From contig CAIYLW010000103.1 of assembly GCA_903927185.1 (NCBI GenBank), positions 1-47,908 on the forward strand: 47,908 bases of DNA, written 5' to 3'. The position numbers and the translations under genes were made by a program. Below the pieces are notes generated by a model. It was given only the letters and a program-made list of their open reading frames with translations. It searched no databases and was not told the origin of the DNA. The DNA is from an uncultured Bacteroidota bacterium. GTDB lineage: Bacteria; Bacteroidota; Bacteroidia; Chitinophagales; Chitinophagaceae. Each line of letters starts with the position of its first letter. The stretch's first letter is position 1. Shown piece by piece: positions 40,694 through 47,908 of this stretch.

Positions 40694-41257
40694 ATGAACA
40701 AAAAATCTCAGATCATATTAGGAATCGACCCTGGTACTACCGTAATGGGATATGCTCTTTTACGAATTGAAAACAACCAACCACAAGTTTTGTTGATGGA
40801 TGTTCTGAAACTTTCCCATATAAAAGATATTTATGCCCGTTTAGAAATGATTCATACCAAAGTAATGGAACTTATCAAACTATATCAACCCAACACTTTT
40901 GCTATTGAAGCTCCATTTTTTGGAAAGAATGTTCAAAGTATGTTGAAATTAGGTAGGGCTCAAGGTGTTGCCATTGCAGCTGCTATGCATGCTAAACTTT
41001 CAGTTACCGAATACTCACCTAAAAAAGTAAAACAATCTATTACAGGAAATGGAAATGCAGATAAGGATCAAGTCTGGAAAATGCTTCAACGTGTTTTGTC
41101 TATTGATGAGCAACCCAAATATTTTGATGCAACGGATGCGTTAGCCGTAGCCCTTTGTCATCATTACCAAACATCTTCTGTACTAGGAACTGCAGTTAAA
41201 GGTTTAAAAGGCTGGGATGATTTTATTGCTAAAAACCCTGAGCGCATAAAAAAATAA
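40694..41257 (+). CDS. ruvC: Holliday junction resolvase RuvC
   Basis: A 187-residue RNase-H-fold endonuclease that cuts Holliday junctions with RuvAB. Catalytic acidic residues are D12 (ILGIDPGTT), E72 (AIEAPFF), D145 and D148 (DATDALAVALCHH). The DNA-binding region contains GRAQGVAIAAAMH and the basic loop KKVKQSITGNGNADKDQV. It converges with the HIT gene, with only 3 bp between the stops and no terminator. ruvB lies 16 kb away in the same window. Confidence 0.95.
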   Translation: MNKKSQIILGIDPGTTVMGYALLRIENNQPQVLLMDVLKLSHIKDIYARLEMIHTKVMELIKLYQPNTFAIEAPFFGKNVQSMLKLGRAQGVAIAAAMHAKLSVTEYSPKKVKQSITGNGNADKDQVWKMLQRVLSIDEQPKYFDATDALAVALCHHYQTSSVLGTAVKGLKGWDDFIAKNPERIKK

Positions 41258-41260
41258 GCG

Positions 41261-41650
41261 TTAGAGATTATATAAAATCAATTCCTGAATATCAACAAAG
41301 TCTTCCGGCCCAAGTTTTAGTTTCTCTCTGGTAAAATTCAAATCATCTGCACTATTGATAGGTACTAAATGTAAGTGTGAATGTGGCACTTCTAATCCAA
41401 CCACACTAATTCCGCAACGGTTACATTCAAATGCTCTTTCAATTGCTTTTGCAATAGGTCGCGAAAACAATAAAATTTCTGCTAAGTAATCTGCAGATAA
41501 ATCGAAGAATTGATCTGTCTCAATTTTCGGTACCACTAATACATGCCCCTTTACCAATGGAAAAATATCTAGAAAAGCAAAGAATTTTTCATTTTCTGCA
41601 ATTTTATAACATGGAATCTCGCCGGCAATAATTTTGGAGAAGATGGTCAT
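41261..41650 (-). CDS. HIT-family nucleotide hydrolase/transferase
   Basis: A 129-residue HIT (HINT) protein that likely hydrolyses nucleoside phosphoramidates or dinucleotides. The start MTIFSKIIAGEIPCYKIAEN and GHVLVVPKIETDQFFD are typical, and the catalytic histidine triad is in VPHSHLHLVPI near residues 97-107. Two Cys near CNRCG are not a zinc site by themselves. It follows greA downstream on the same strand, a pairing seen in Bacteroidota, but a terminator-like hairpin (41679-41720) lies between them. Confidence 0.93.
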   Translation of the reverse strand: MTIFSKIIAGEIPCYKIAENEKFFAFLDIFPLVKGHVLVVPKIETDQFFDLSADYLAEILLFSRPIAKAIERAFECNRCGISVVGLEVPHSHLHLVPINSADDLNFTREKLKLGPEDFVDIQELILYNL

Positions 41651-41678
41651 ATAGAAGTTTTATTAAATCAAATATCCT

Positions 41679-41720
41679 AAAAAAAATGCCCCATCAGTTA
41701 AAATCTGTTAGGGCATTTTT
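41679..41720 (-). terminator. Intrinsic terminator after greA
   Basis: On the minus strand AAAAATGCCCTAACAG pairs with CTGATGGGGCATTTTT, with one mismatch and one wobble, followed by a T-run. The stem lies between greA and the HIT gene; it may also act on the plus strand. Confidence 0.8.
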
Positions 41721-41735
41721 AAAAAGATAAATACT

Positions 41736-42203
41736 TTAAATAGTAATGTGCTCAATTCTGAACTTCACAATCCCATTAGGAGCTTGCACTTCCGCAACTT
41801 CCCCAACCACTTTCCCCAATAATCCCTTACCAATGGGAGAACTTGCAGAAATCTTTCCCAATTTCAGGTCGGCTTCTTTTTCGCCGACTATCTGATAGAC
41901 AATTGTTTTTTTTGTAGCCAAATTAGTGATGGTTACTTTAGTTAAAATGGTAACCTTACTGGTATCTAAGGTTCCGGGATCAACAATCTTGGCATTACTG
42001 ATTACACCTTCCAATTGTTTAATCTTAGCCTCAAGCATACCTTGCGCCTCTTTAGCTGCATCATATTCGGCATTTTCTTTCAAATCACCTTTCTCTCTAG
42101 CTTCACCAATCGCTCTGGAAGATGCTGGACGATCTACTGATTTCATCCTGTGCAGCTCTTCACGCATCTTGTCGAAGGTCTCCTGTGTTACATAATCGCT
42201 CAT
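41736..42203 (-). CDS. greA: Transcription elongation factor GreA
   Basis: A 155-residue factor that stimulates RNA cleavage by backtracked RNA polymerase. The N-terminal coiled coil (about 1-75) contains SDYVTQETFDKMREELHRM and AIGEAREKGDLKENAEYDAAK with the catalytic acidic tip (D/E pair in GDLKENAEYD). The C-terminal FKBP-like domain (about 80-155) contains YQIVGEKEADLKLGKIS and SPIGKGLLGK, ending EVQAPNGIVKFRIEHI. ATG 42201-42203 is chosen; an upstream in-frame start would translate through a terminator hairpin. The leader carries that hairpin (42226-42263). Confidence 0.95.
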   Translation of the reverse strand: MSDYVTQETFDKMREELHRMKSVDRPASSRAIGEAREKGDLKENAEYDAAKEAQGMLEAKIKQLEGVISNAKIVDPGTLDTSKVTILTKVTITNLATKKTIVYQIVGEKEADLKLGKISASSPIGKGLLGKVVGEVAEVQAPNGIVKFRIEHITI

Positions 42204-42225
42204 ACTCTTTCTGTTTAGAAGCAAT

Positions 42226-42263
42226 AAAAAAAATACAACGCCACATTTAATTGTAGCGTTGTA
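42226..42263 (-). terminator. Terminator hairpin in the greA leader (possible attenuator)
   Basis: On the minus strand TACAACGCTACA and TGTGGCGTTGTA form a 12-bp stem (one U-G wobble) around a six-base loop, followed by T8 at 42226-42233. It starts right at the position predicted for transcription start from the promoter at 42270-42299 and 23 bp before the greA ATG. It may also simply end the dehydrogenase transcript upstream. Confidence 0.75.
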
Positions 42264-42269
42264 GGTCTG

Positions 42270-42299
42270 CAAAAATATAAAATCTTTCTCAAAAACAAA
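42270..42299 (-). promoter_or_regulatory. Candidate greA promoter (TTTG -33 and TATTTTTG -7)
   Basis: On the minus strand TTTG (42296-42299) and TATTTTTG (42270-42277) are separated by 18 bp, near the expected Bacteroidota spacing. The next bases CAGACC would hold the start site, just before the terminator hairpin. I found no other TAnnTTTG between the hairpin and the greA ATG. Confidence 0.6.
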
Positions 42300-42326
42300 G
42301 AAATGTAATTTCCTTCTTACCCTTTG

Positions 42327-43253
42327 CTATTCAAATCCTAGTTTATCGAGAACTATTTTAGCCATTTTATAATAGGCTTCCTGACTATAACCAGCTATAT
42401 GTGGGGTAATTAGGGTATTTGGTTGCGCCAATAACCATTTAAGGCTTTCAGATTCAACTTTAGTATAAGTTTCTAGCTTTTCGTTCTCTAGTACATCCAG
42501 TCCGGCTGCCTTGATTTTACCTGCTTTTAGGGCTCTTTTTAAAGCCAGGGTATCTGTTACTTTACCCCTACATGTAGTTAGAAAATAGGGCTTTTTTTTG
42601 AAGGAATCAAAGAAGGTATCATTCGCCAAATGCAAAGTTTCTTCAGTTAAAGGAACGTGCAAGCTAATTACATCAGCTTCTTTATACAATTGTTCCATCT
42701 TTGCTTCTTGAATATATCCGTTGGAAAAACCCTTTTTATATTTATCATATGCCAAAATAGTTACCTCAAAACCAGATAAGATTTTAGCAAAAGCCGAACC
42801 TGTATTACCATATCCAATAATTCCAACTGTTTTACCCATTAATTCTTCCCCCCGGTTTTCTGTTCTTAACCATTTGCCCTCTTTTATTTCAAGATTGCTA
42901 GTAGAAATTCGATTCATTAAAGAAAGTAACAATCCTAATTCATGCTCAGCTACCGCATTACAATTTCCTTCAGGACTACTTACACATATAATACCCTTTG
43001 ATGCGGCATACTCGGTATCAATAAGCTCCATACCGCTACCTAATCTTCCAATCCATTTTAACTTTGATGCACTGTCAATCATTTCTTTGTTTACAACACG
43101 TGTATCAACTATCAATCCCTCCACATCCTCAATTGCATGTAAGAAAGCTTGATCACCGATACCTGGAATAAATACCAATTTAAATCCGTGACTTTGTAAT
43201 TTATCCTTGAGATACTGATGAACATTGGCTGTTATCAATACAGTTTTTCCCAT
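42327..43253 (-). CDS. D-isomer-specific 2-hydroxyacid dehydrogenase
   Basis: A 308-residue NAD-dependent dehydrogenase of the phosphoglycerate/glyoxylate reductase type. The NAD-binding motif is [21 protein letters not shown] at about 137-157, followed by catalytic Arg in [15 protein letters not shown], Glu in [10 protein letters not shown] and His in [12 protein letters not shown] near the end. A 16-residue region ([20 protein letters not shown]) before it is typical of the substrate-binding hinge. It lies 19 bp after rsmA on the same strand. The substrate (3-phosphoglycerate, glyoxylate or another acid) is not identifiable; it lacks a C-terminal ACT domain, so it is not full-length SerA. 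Confidence 0.88.
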   Translation of the reverse strand: MGKTVLITANVHQYLKDKLQSHGFKLVFIPGIGDQAFLHAIEDVEGLIVDTRVVNKEMIDSASKLKWIGRLGSGMELIDTEYAASKGIICVSSPEGNCNAVAEHELGLLLSLMNRISTSNLEIKEGKWLRTENRGEELMGKTVGIIGYGNTGSAFAKILSGFEVTILAYDKYKKGFSNGYIQEAKMEQLYKEADVISLHVPLTEETLHLANDTFFDSFKKKPYFLTTCRGKVTDTLALKRALKAGKIKAAGLDVLENEKLETYTKVESESLKWLLAQPNTLITPHIAGYSQEAYYKMAKIVLDKLGFE

Positions 43254-43272
43254 TCTATTCTTTTTTAAAAAA

Positions 43273-44028
43273 TTATCTCATTTTAAAACTAAGCGCTGCA
43301 AAATCTTCAATACTCAATTGCTCTGCCCTTTTATTAAAAATTTCATCAGCCAATACTGTTTCATCGAATAGACCCCGAACAGCATTACGCAACATTTTAC
43401 GCCTTTGATTAAATGCAGCTTTTACTAAAACAAACAAAGCTTTTTCGCTCTTCATATCTACAACTGTTTCCTTTCTTTTCAAACGAATAACGCCGCTCAT
43501 TACCTTGGGTGGTGGATTAAAACTTTCAGGGGGCACATCAAATAAGTATTCTACTTCATAAAACGCCTGTACCAATACACTCATAATTCCATACACTTTG
43601 GTATGGGGTTTTGAAGCAATTCTTTGCGCTACTTCTTTCTGAAACATCCCAATCATAATGGGAACTTGTTGCTTCCATTCTACTACTTTGAAAACGATCT
43701 GCGTGGAAATATTATAAGGAAAATTACCTATTACCGTAAACTGATTCTCGAATGGAATATCAATATGCAAAAAGTCTTGATGTATGATTTTACCTTTTAT
43801 TGATGGATATGTTAACTCTAAATAAGTTACTTTTTCATCATCCAATTCCACCGCTTTGAAATCGATATTTTTTATAGGCAGCAAAAATTTTGTGAGTGCT
43901 CCGGCACCAGGGCCAACTTCCAGTAGTTGAGTAAAAGGCTCCAACTGTAATTCATCTACAATCTTTTTACAGATTGATTCATCTTTTAAGAAGTGTTGAC
44001 CAAGTGATTTCTTTAAACGATATTCCAT
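43273..44028 (-). CDS. rsmA: 16S rRNA dimethyladenosine transferase RsmA (KsgA)
   Basis: A 251-residue SAM-dependent methyltransferase that dimethylates two adjacent adenines near the 3' end of 16S rRNA during 30S assembly. Motifs: [12 protein letters not shown] at the N-terminus, SAM motif [16 protein letters not shown] near 36-51, the catalytic GNFPYNIST and [18 protein letters not shown], and [19 protein letters not shown] 44026-44028 is preferred to GTG 44034. It is divergent from pdxA (about 120 bp). Confidence 0.95.
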   Translation of the reverse strand: MEYRLKKSLGQHFLKDESICKKIVDELQLEPFTQLLEVGPGAGALTKFLLPIKNIDFKAVELDDEKVTYLELTYPSIKGKIIHQDFLHIDIPFENQFTVIGNFPYNISTQIVFKVVEWKQQVPIMIGMFQKEVAQRIASKPHTKVYGIMSVLVQAFYEVEYLFDVPPESFNPPPKVMSGVIRLKRKETVVDMKSEKALFVLVKAAFNQRRKMLRNAVRGLFDETVLADEIFNKRAEQLSIEDFAALSFKMR

Positions 44029-44149
44029 TGGCACGAAATTAAGTTTTTTTAGGCCAGCCTCACCGAAAGAGCAATGAATATGCTGGAAGCGTTTGGCTTA
44101 CTAGCTACTTGCGGTGAATAATCCTTATTTTTACGTATAATTTTTCTGA

Positions 44150-45244
44150 ATGAGCAATGAACTTCAAAAGCCAATTATAGGATTTACCTGTGGCGATTTA
44201 AATGGGATTGGTATTGAATTAATAATAAAAACACTATCCGATCATCGTATTTTGGAAATATGCACCCCTGTTGTTTTTGCAAACAATAAGTGTATTAATT
44301 TCTATAAAAAGACCATGTCTGAGATTAATTTCAGCTATAGCAGTGTTAAAGAGCTTCAGCGATTGAATCCTAAACAAGTAAACATATTCAACTGTTGGGA
44401 AGAAGATGTAGCAATTAATCCTGGGCAATTGAGCGAAATCGGCGGCAAATATGCTTTAGAATCTTTAACTCAAGCTACTCAAGCCTTGAAAGATGGATTA
44501 ATTCATGGTCTGGTTACTGCCCCTATTCACAAAAAGAATATTCAAAGCGAAGCATTTCAATACACCGGACATACCCCTTATTTCAAAGACTACTTTGCTG
44601 TTAATGATGTTGTGATGTTGATGGTGGCTGAAAATATGCGTGTTGGATTAGTTACAGAACACGTGAGCGTTGCTGAGGTAACTAAACATATCACCAAGGA
44701 AAGTATCATTCAAAAATTAAAAATCATGCACGCAAGTCTTCAAAAAGATTTTGGTGTAGATAAGCCTAGAATTGCTGTACTTGGATTAAACCCGCATGCA
44801 GGTGATGAAAGTTTAATAGGTGCCGAAGAAGAAACTATCATTAAACCGGCTATTAAAGAAGCAAGAAACAATATGCTCGTATTTGGACCCTATAGTTCAG
44901 ATGCCTTTTTTGCACGTGGACAACACGAAAAATTTGATGCTGTATTAGCTATGTACCACGATCAAGGTTTAATTCCTTTTAAATCTTTAGCTATTGGAGA
45001 AGGAGTTAACTATACAGCAGGACTACCTGTTATCAGAACGAGTCCTGATCATGGAACTGCATTTGATATTGCAGGAAAAGATAAAGCAGATGCCAATAGT
45101 TTTATAGTAGCCACATTTGTGGCTTGTGATATTTACCGCATGCGCAATGACTTTAAAGAAATGCGGAGTAATCCACTTAGAAAAATGAGTGCACGCATGC
45201 TTGCTAATGCAGTAGATGAACAAATTGAAGAAAATGAAGGATAA
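44150..45244 (+). CDS. pdxA: 4-hydroxythreonine-4-phosphate dehydrogenase PdxA
   Basis: A 364-residue NAD-dependent enzyme of the DXP-dependent pyridoxal-phosphate pathway, oxidising 4-phosphohydroxy-L-threonine. Marks: the start GFTCGDLNGIGIELI (normally GDPaGIG), the substrate and metal His region APIHKKNI and YTGHTPYFKDYF, NPHAGDESLIGAEEE, MYHDQGLIPFKSLAIGEGVNYT (parts) and RTSPDHGTAFDIAGK. Length is at the upper end. The last 29 bp overlap a possible start of the epimerase-like gene. rsmA lies on the opposite strand, a common neighbour. Confidence 0.94.
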   Translation: MSNELQKPIIGFTCGDLNGIGIELIIKTLSDHRILEICTPVVFANNKCINFYKKTMSEINFSYSSVKELQRLNPKQVNIFNCWEEDVAINPGQLSEIGGKYALESLTQATQALKDGLIHGLVTAPIHKKNIQSEAFQYTGHTPYFKDYFAVNDVVMLMVAENMRVGLVTEHVSVAEVTKHITKESIIQKLKIMHASLQKDFGVDKPRIAVLGLNPHAGDESLIGAEEETIIKPAIKEARNNMLVFGPYSSDAFFARGQHEKFDAVLAMYHDQGLIPFKSLAIGEGVNYTAGLPVIRTSPDHGTAFDIAGKDKADANSFIVATFVACDIYRMRNDFKEMRSNPLRKMSARMLANAVDEQIEENEG

Positions 45245-45254
45245 AGACAATTAC

Positions 45255-46124
45255 ATGTTTGAGATTTCAAATAAAATACTTACCGTAAAAATTAGTGCAC
45301 ATGGGGCCGAATTACAAAGCATTGTAAATAAAGAAAAATTACTGGAATATATGTGGAGCGGTGACCCTGCATTTTGGGGGAAAAAGAGCCCCGTACTATT
45401 TCCAATTGTAGGGGGATTAAAAGATGCTTCTTATCAACATCAAGGAATTACCTACCAGCTTGGAAGACATGGCTTCGCACGTGAAAGAGAATTTACAGTA
45501 AGCTTCCATTCTGAAGATAGGATTCGTTTTAGTTTGGTATCAGATGAAACAACAAAAGAAGTTTACCCCTTTGATTTTGTATTTTCTATTGAGTATAGTA
45601 TAAAAAAAAATCAGCTTACTGTAAAATATCATGTTGAAAATATTGGACTCGAGAATCTTTTATTTTCTGTTGGAGCTCACCCTGCATTTAAAGTTCCTTT
45701 AGTTGAGGGAACCACCTATGAAGATTATCAGCTTATTTTTAGTGAAAAAGAAAATGCAGGAATTTATCCTTTATCAGCTGAAGGTTTATTAGAAAAGCAT
45801 ACAACTCCATTTCTGAACGATAGTAATAGTATCCCATTAACTAAAGAACTATTTGCAAAAGATGCACTTGTATTTAAGAATTTAAAGTCGAATTATATTG
45901 GCATCTTAAATAACAAGAATGCTCAAGGCTTAAAATTACACTTTACCAATTTTCCTTTCATGGGAATTTGGGCAGCTAAGAATGCCAACTTTGTATGTAT
46001 TGAACCTTGGTGCGGAATTGCAGATACGGTGGATGCATCTGGAGAATTATCCGAGAAAGAGGGTATCAACCAACTTTCTCCAAATCAAAGTTTCGAAAGA
46101 GCCTGGAGTGTGGAAGTTTTCTAA
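45255..46124 (+). CDS. Aldose 1-epimerase family protein (LacX/YeaD-like)
   Basis: A 289-residue galactose-mutarotase-like protein. Family marks are KISAHGAELQSIVNK near the start, YMWSGDPAFWGKKSPVLFPIVG, GRHGFAREREF with the catalytic His, the SVGAHPAFKVPL motif and CIEPWCGIADTVD near the end with the acidic catalytic residue region. ATG 45255 gives the usual N-terminus of the family (FEISNKILTVKIS); ATGs at 45216 and 45234 would overlap the pdxA stop. Mutarotation of free sugar is the likely activity. Confidence 0.88.
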   Translation: MFEISNKILTVKISAHGAELQSIVNKEKLLEYMWSGDPAFWGKKSPVLFPIVGGLKDASYQHQGITYQLGRHGFAREREFTVSFHSEDRIRFSLVSDETTKEVYPFDFVFSIEYSIKKNQLTVKYHVENIGLENLLFSVGAHPAFKVPLVEGTTYEDYQLIFSEKENAGIYPLSAEGLLEKHTTPFLNDSNSIPLTKELFAKDALVFKNLKSNYIGILNNKNAQGLKLHFTNFPFMGIWAAKNANFVCIEPWCGIADTVDASGELSEKEGINQLSPNQSFERAWSVEVF

Positions 46125-46127
46125 TTT

Positions 46128-46823
46128 TTATTTAACAAAAATAGCATCGGCTATTCCTTTATTAATAATATAGTTAGTATAGGTAATTTCTACTCGTCCT
46201 TTTTTATTCTTTAGCTTCTGAGCATCCGATAAAGCTTTCTCATTATCATCAAATTCCAAGGTAATTCCTTTAGGAAGTTTATAGTCTTTCGTATTAAAAC
46301 TAAAGATCACTTTTTCAGGCAATCCGTATTTTGCGAATACCCCATAATTCATTTCCATTTCGTAAGTGCCATTTTCCTTTGTAGTTGTAATTGCTTTACG
46401 TACCAATAAATTGGGCTCGTCTATGTATAGTGTAGTTAGTACAATTTCACTTGCTTCATTGATTGGTAAAAGTTTTACAATTTTACAAGTCGTCCCATTT
46501 ACAATTGATTCGCCAGATGCTAATGCCACAAAATCATTTGTAGCTATCACACTACTCATATTTACGGAAACTCCACCTTTAGGTAAAAGTGAAATGCCGC
46601 CTTCTTTTTTAAGCCGGAATTTATTTGGCTTCTTGAAATAGATTTTCACTTTGCCAACTGGCGCTTTAATAAAGCTTACATCAGTCTTCATATTCCCATC
46701 GGCTTCATAATTGTTTACCTGATCAAGTTTGGTCTTAACCTTCATCACTAAGGCAGTCATGTCTTGAGCTTGAACAAATATTGAAATCTGAAAACCAACT
46801 ATTAAAAGAAATATTTTATACAT
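46128..46823 (-). CDS. Exported LolA-like lipoprotein-sorting / outer-membrane carrier protein
   Basis: A 231-residue exported protein with a LolA/LolB-like half-barrel fold (my call; moderate). The Sec signal ends around VQAQ (about 19). TALVMKVKTKLDQVNNYEAD and KVKIYFKKPNKFRLKKEGG form the early strands, followed by INEASEIVLTTLYIDEPNLLVRKAIT (parts) and EMEMNYGVFAKYGLPEKVIFSF. LolA carries lipoproteins to the outer membrane, but Bacteroidota have several LolA-like paralogues with other clients. It follows the ABC-2 permease gene 20 bp downstream, so it may serve the same export system. Confidence 0.72.
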   Translation of the reverse strand: MYKIFLLIVGFQISIFVQAQDMTALVMKVKTKLDQVNNYEADGNMKTDVSFIKAPVGKVKIYFKKPNKFRLKKEGGISLLPKGGVSVNMSSVIATNDFVALASGESIVNGTTCKIVKLLPINEASEIVLTTLYIDEPNLLVRKAITTTKENGTYEMEMNYGVFAKYGLPEKVIFSFNTKDYKLPKGITLEFDDNEKALSDAQKLKNKKGRVEITYTNYIINKGIADAIFVK

Positions 46824-46842
46824 GATAATACTTTGAAATTTA

Positions 46843-47718
46843 TTAGCTCAGAACGTCTTTTTTGTTGAAGATAAAAATAGCCCCACCTACAAAACCAATA
46901 ATATGCAACAATAAAACTAAAGCAGATGTAATAATTCTTTGAGGATTTTGAATGCTGCCAATAATAGCTTCATTAGCATCATTTACTTTTAAGTCAAAGA
47001 ATTCTTTCCAACTTATTAAATGTGTTGTAAAAAGATAGGGTTTTAATACATTGAAAATAGGAATATTCAGTGTACTCAAAATGGTAAAGAAAACAATGAA
47101 ACTCATTGTTGCTACTATTGGTCCAATACTATTTTCAGCAAAGATAGATAAGAAGAATCCTAATGCAGCAACTGTAACCATTGCTAAAGCTGCAAACACA
47201 AAAGCTCCGGCATATCTCCAGAAAACATCGTTCTGATTAATTAATACCACATAACTACTCTTCATTAAAAACAAATCACCCAGCCCAAAGATCCACATAC
47301 TAAGAAACAAAGCTAGTATGGCTAACCAGATTAAAAGCATGATGGTATAAACTGTAGCTGCTAAGAATTTAGCCAACAATAATTCTGTTCTGCTATATGG
47401 TTTTGATAAAAGTAATCGTAATGTTCCCATATTAGCTTCTCCCGAAATCATATCTGCAGCAATCAATGCCACTAATAATGGAACATGAACCAATAATAAT
47501 TGCAACATAATATAACAGATGAGGTATCCATTAATAATATTGCCATCAATCACCATCGACCCTCCTATATCTTTCATTAAAAAATCGGAATAACTTTTAC
47601 CATCAAGTTTCAAACCGAATTGAATAATCAGTATTAAGGCAGCAATCGCACCGAACGCAATATAGGTTCTGGGTCTGCGAAATATTTTATAGAGCTCAAT
47701 TTGTATAAGTGTCAACAT
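46843..47718 (-). CDS. ABC-2 type transporter permease
   Basis: A 291-residue six-span permease of the ABC-2 (NosY/YhaP-like) type. Spans lie at about 19-38, 66-88, 110-136, 166-190, 195-215 and 264-286. ISGEANMGTLRLLLSKPYSRTELLLAKFLA between spans two and three is the classic ABC-2 coupling region (parts shown). Its start overlaps the stop of the ATP-binding subunit by about 23 bp, so the two are coupled. The substrate is unknown; heavy overlap and LolA-like neighbour suggest lipid or peptide export (inference). Confidence 0.9.
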   Translation of the reverse strand: MLTLIQIELYKIFRRPRTYIAFGAIAALILIIQFGLKLDGKSYSDFLMKDIGGSMVIDGNIINGYLICYIMLQLLLVHVPLLVALIAADMISGEANMGTLRLLLSKPYSRTELLLAKFLAATVYTIMLLIWLAILALFLSMWIFGLGDLFLMKSSYVVLINQNDVFWRYAGAFVFAALAMVTVAALGFFLSIFAENSIGPIVATMSFIVFFTILSTLNIPIFNVLKPYLFTTHLISWKEFFDLKVNDANEAIIGSIQNPQRIITSALVLLLHIIGFVGGAIFIFNKKDVLS

Positions 47719-47908
47719 GTTGATTACCGGATGTTACTTGTAAAAAATAATCTTCCAAAGAATGTCTTGGTTGAAGTGACAATAGTTGTATCTGCATTTT
47801 AACCAGATCTGCATGTAGTGCCGGAATTTCTTTGCGATCTAATTTAATGACAATTGTATTATTCCTTTGTCCCTGCAAATGATCGCTCCATTTACTTTGC
47901 TTTAATTG
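47696..47908 (-). CDS. ABC transporter ATP-binding protein, C-terminal end (partial)
   Basis: The open frame enters from the right edge (phase with base 47908) and ends at a stop at 47696-47698, giving about 70 C-terminal residues. The final motif LQPRHSLEDYFLQVTSG is the typical end of ABC-2 ATP-binding proteins ('SLED.FL..T'). The nucleotide-binding motifs lie beyond the window. It overlaps the permease start by about 23 bp, supporting one operon. Confidence 0.8.
   Translation of the reverse strand, partial: QLKQSKWSDHLQGQRNNTIVIKLDRKEIPALHADLVKMQIQLLSLQPRHSLEDYFLQVTSGNQHVDTYTN

Noticed and set aside
42204..42272. Extended greA start giving a hydrophobic N-terminus (residues like CGVVFFLLLL)
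   Set aside because: The extension is translated from a terminator hairpin and T-run and is not part of the GreA family; the ATG at 42203 fits.
44041..44140. Short frame and TCACCG/CGGTGA repeat between rsmA and pdxA
   Set aside because: 15-codon frame with no support, six-base arms far apart; likely chance.
1..47908. tRNA, rRNA, CRISPR arrays, IS elements, att sites
   Set aside because: No cloverleaf with CCA-like end, repeat-spacer series, transposase or flanking direct repeats were seen in any gap.

Overview
The window is AT-rich (roughly one-third GC by eye) chromosomal DNA from a member of the Bacteroidota, most likely a Chitinophagaceae-type bacterium (inference). Supporting signs are the ftsX-DUF3098-uppP order, an RprY-type response regulator, tsaE next to ald, greA next to a HIT protein, rsmA next to pdxA, many secreted peptidases, and -7 elements of the Bacteroidota form TAnnTTTG. 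I see no rRNA, tRNA, CRISPR array, insertion sequence or phage gene. The longest stretch without a gene is only about 235 bases.

Region 1 (1-11.8 kb) is accessory. It starts with the tail of a nucleotide-binding/deoxyribosyltransferase-like gene, then a Vat-family (streptogramin A type) acetyltransferase, a multi-span membrane protein, a RibD/DHFR-like protein and a glyoxalase-fold protein. A tight plus-strand operon (DoxX, M19 dipeptidase, AbgB-like M20 hydrolase, D-aminoacylase-like amidohydrolase, GNAT) follows and looks like periplasmic breakdown of dipeptides and N-acyl amino acids. After an S33 lipoprotein peptidase come DUF1801, DUF1569, AlkB-like dioxygenase, an SRPBCC protein and a stand-alone LpxD, closed by a strong bidirectional terminator. 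A fossil DHFR-like gene start lies at 8631-8699.

Region 2 (11.8-16.2 kb) holds exported redox and sugar-type proteins: a Tat-exported TIM-barrel isomerase, divergent from ApbE, a SUMF1-domain protein and a Tat-exported Gfo/Idh/MocA oxidoreductase.

Region 3 (16.2-48 kb) is mostly core: ald and tsaE, a CPx copper ATPase, recQ, rprY, ruvB, a tricorn-like S41 protease next to a DPP4-like S9 peptidase, leuS divergent from ftsX, DUF3098, uppP, an MFS/MBL pair, a DUF3108/flippase pair, ruvC, HIT, greA, a D-2-hydroxyacid dehydrogenase, rsmA, pdxA, an aldose-1-epimerase, a LolA-like protein and an ABC-2 exporter that runs off the right edge.

The most interesting signals are regulatory. A textbook intrinsic terminator sits at the predicted transcription start of greA, downstream of a good Bacteroidota promoter, and could make a roughly 40-nt leader RNA comparable to E. 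coli GraL. A perfect inverted pair of TACATTTG elements lies between leuS and ftsX. A 14-bp perfect palindrome lies upstream of ald. I found no clearly new defence or mobile system. All calls come from reading the sequence; no database search was possible.
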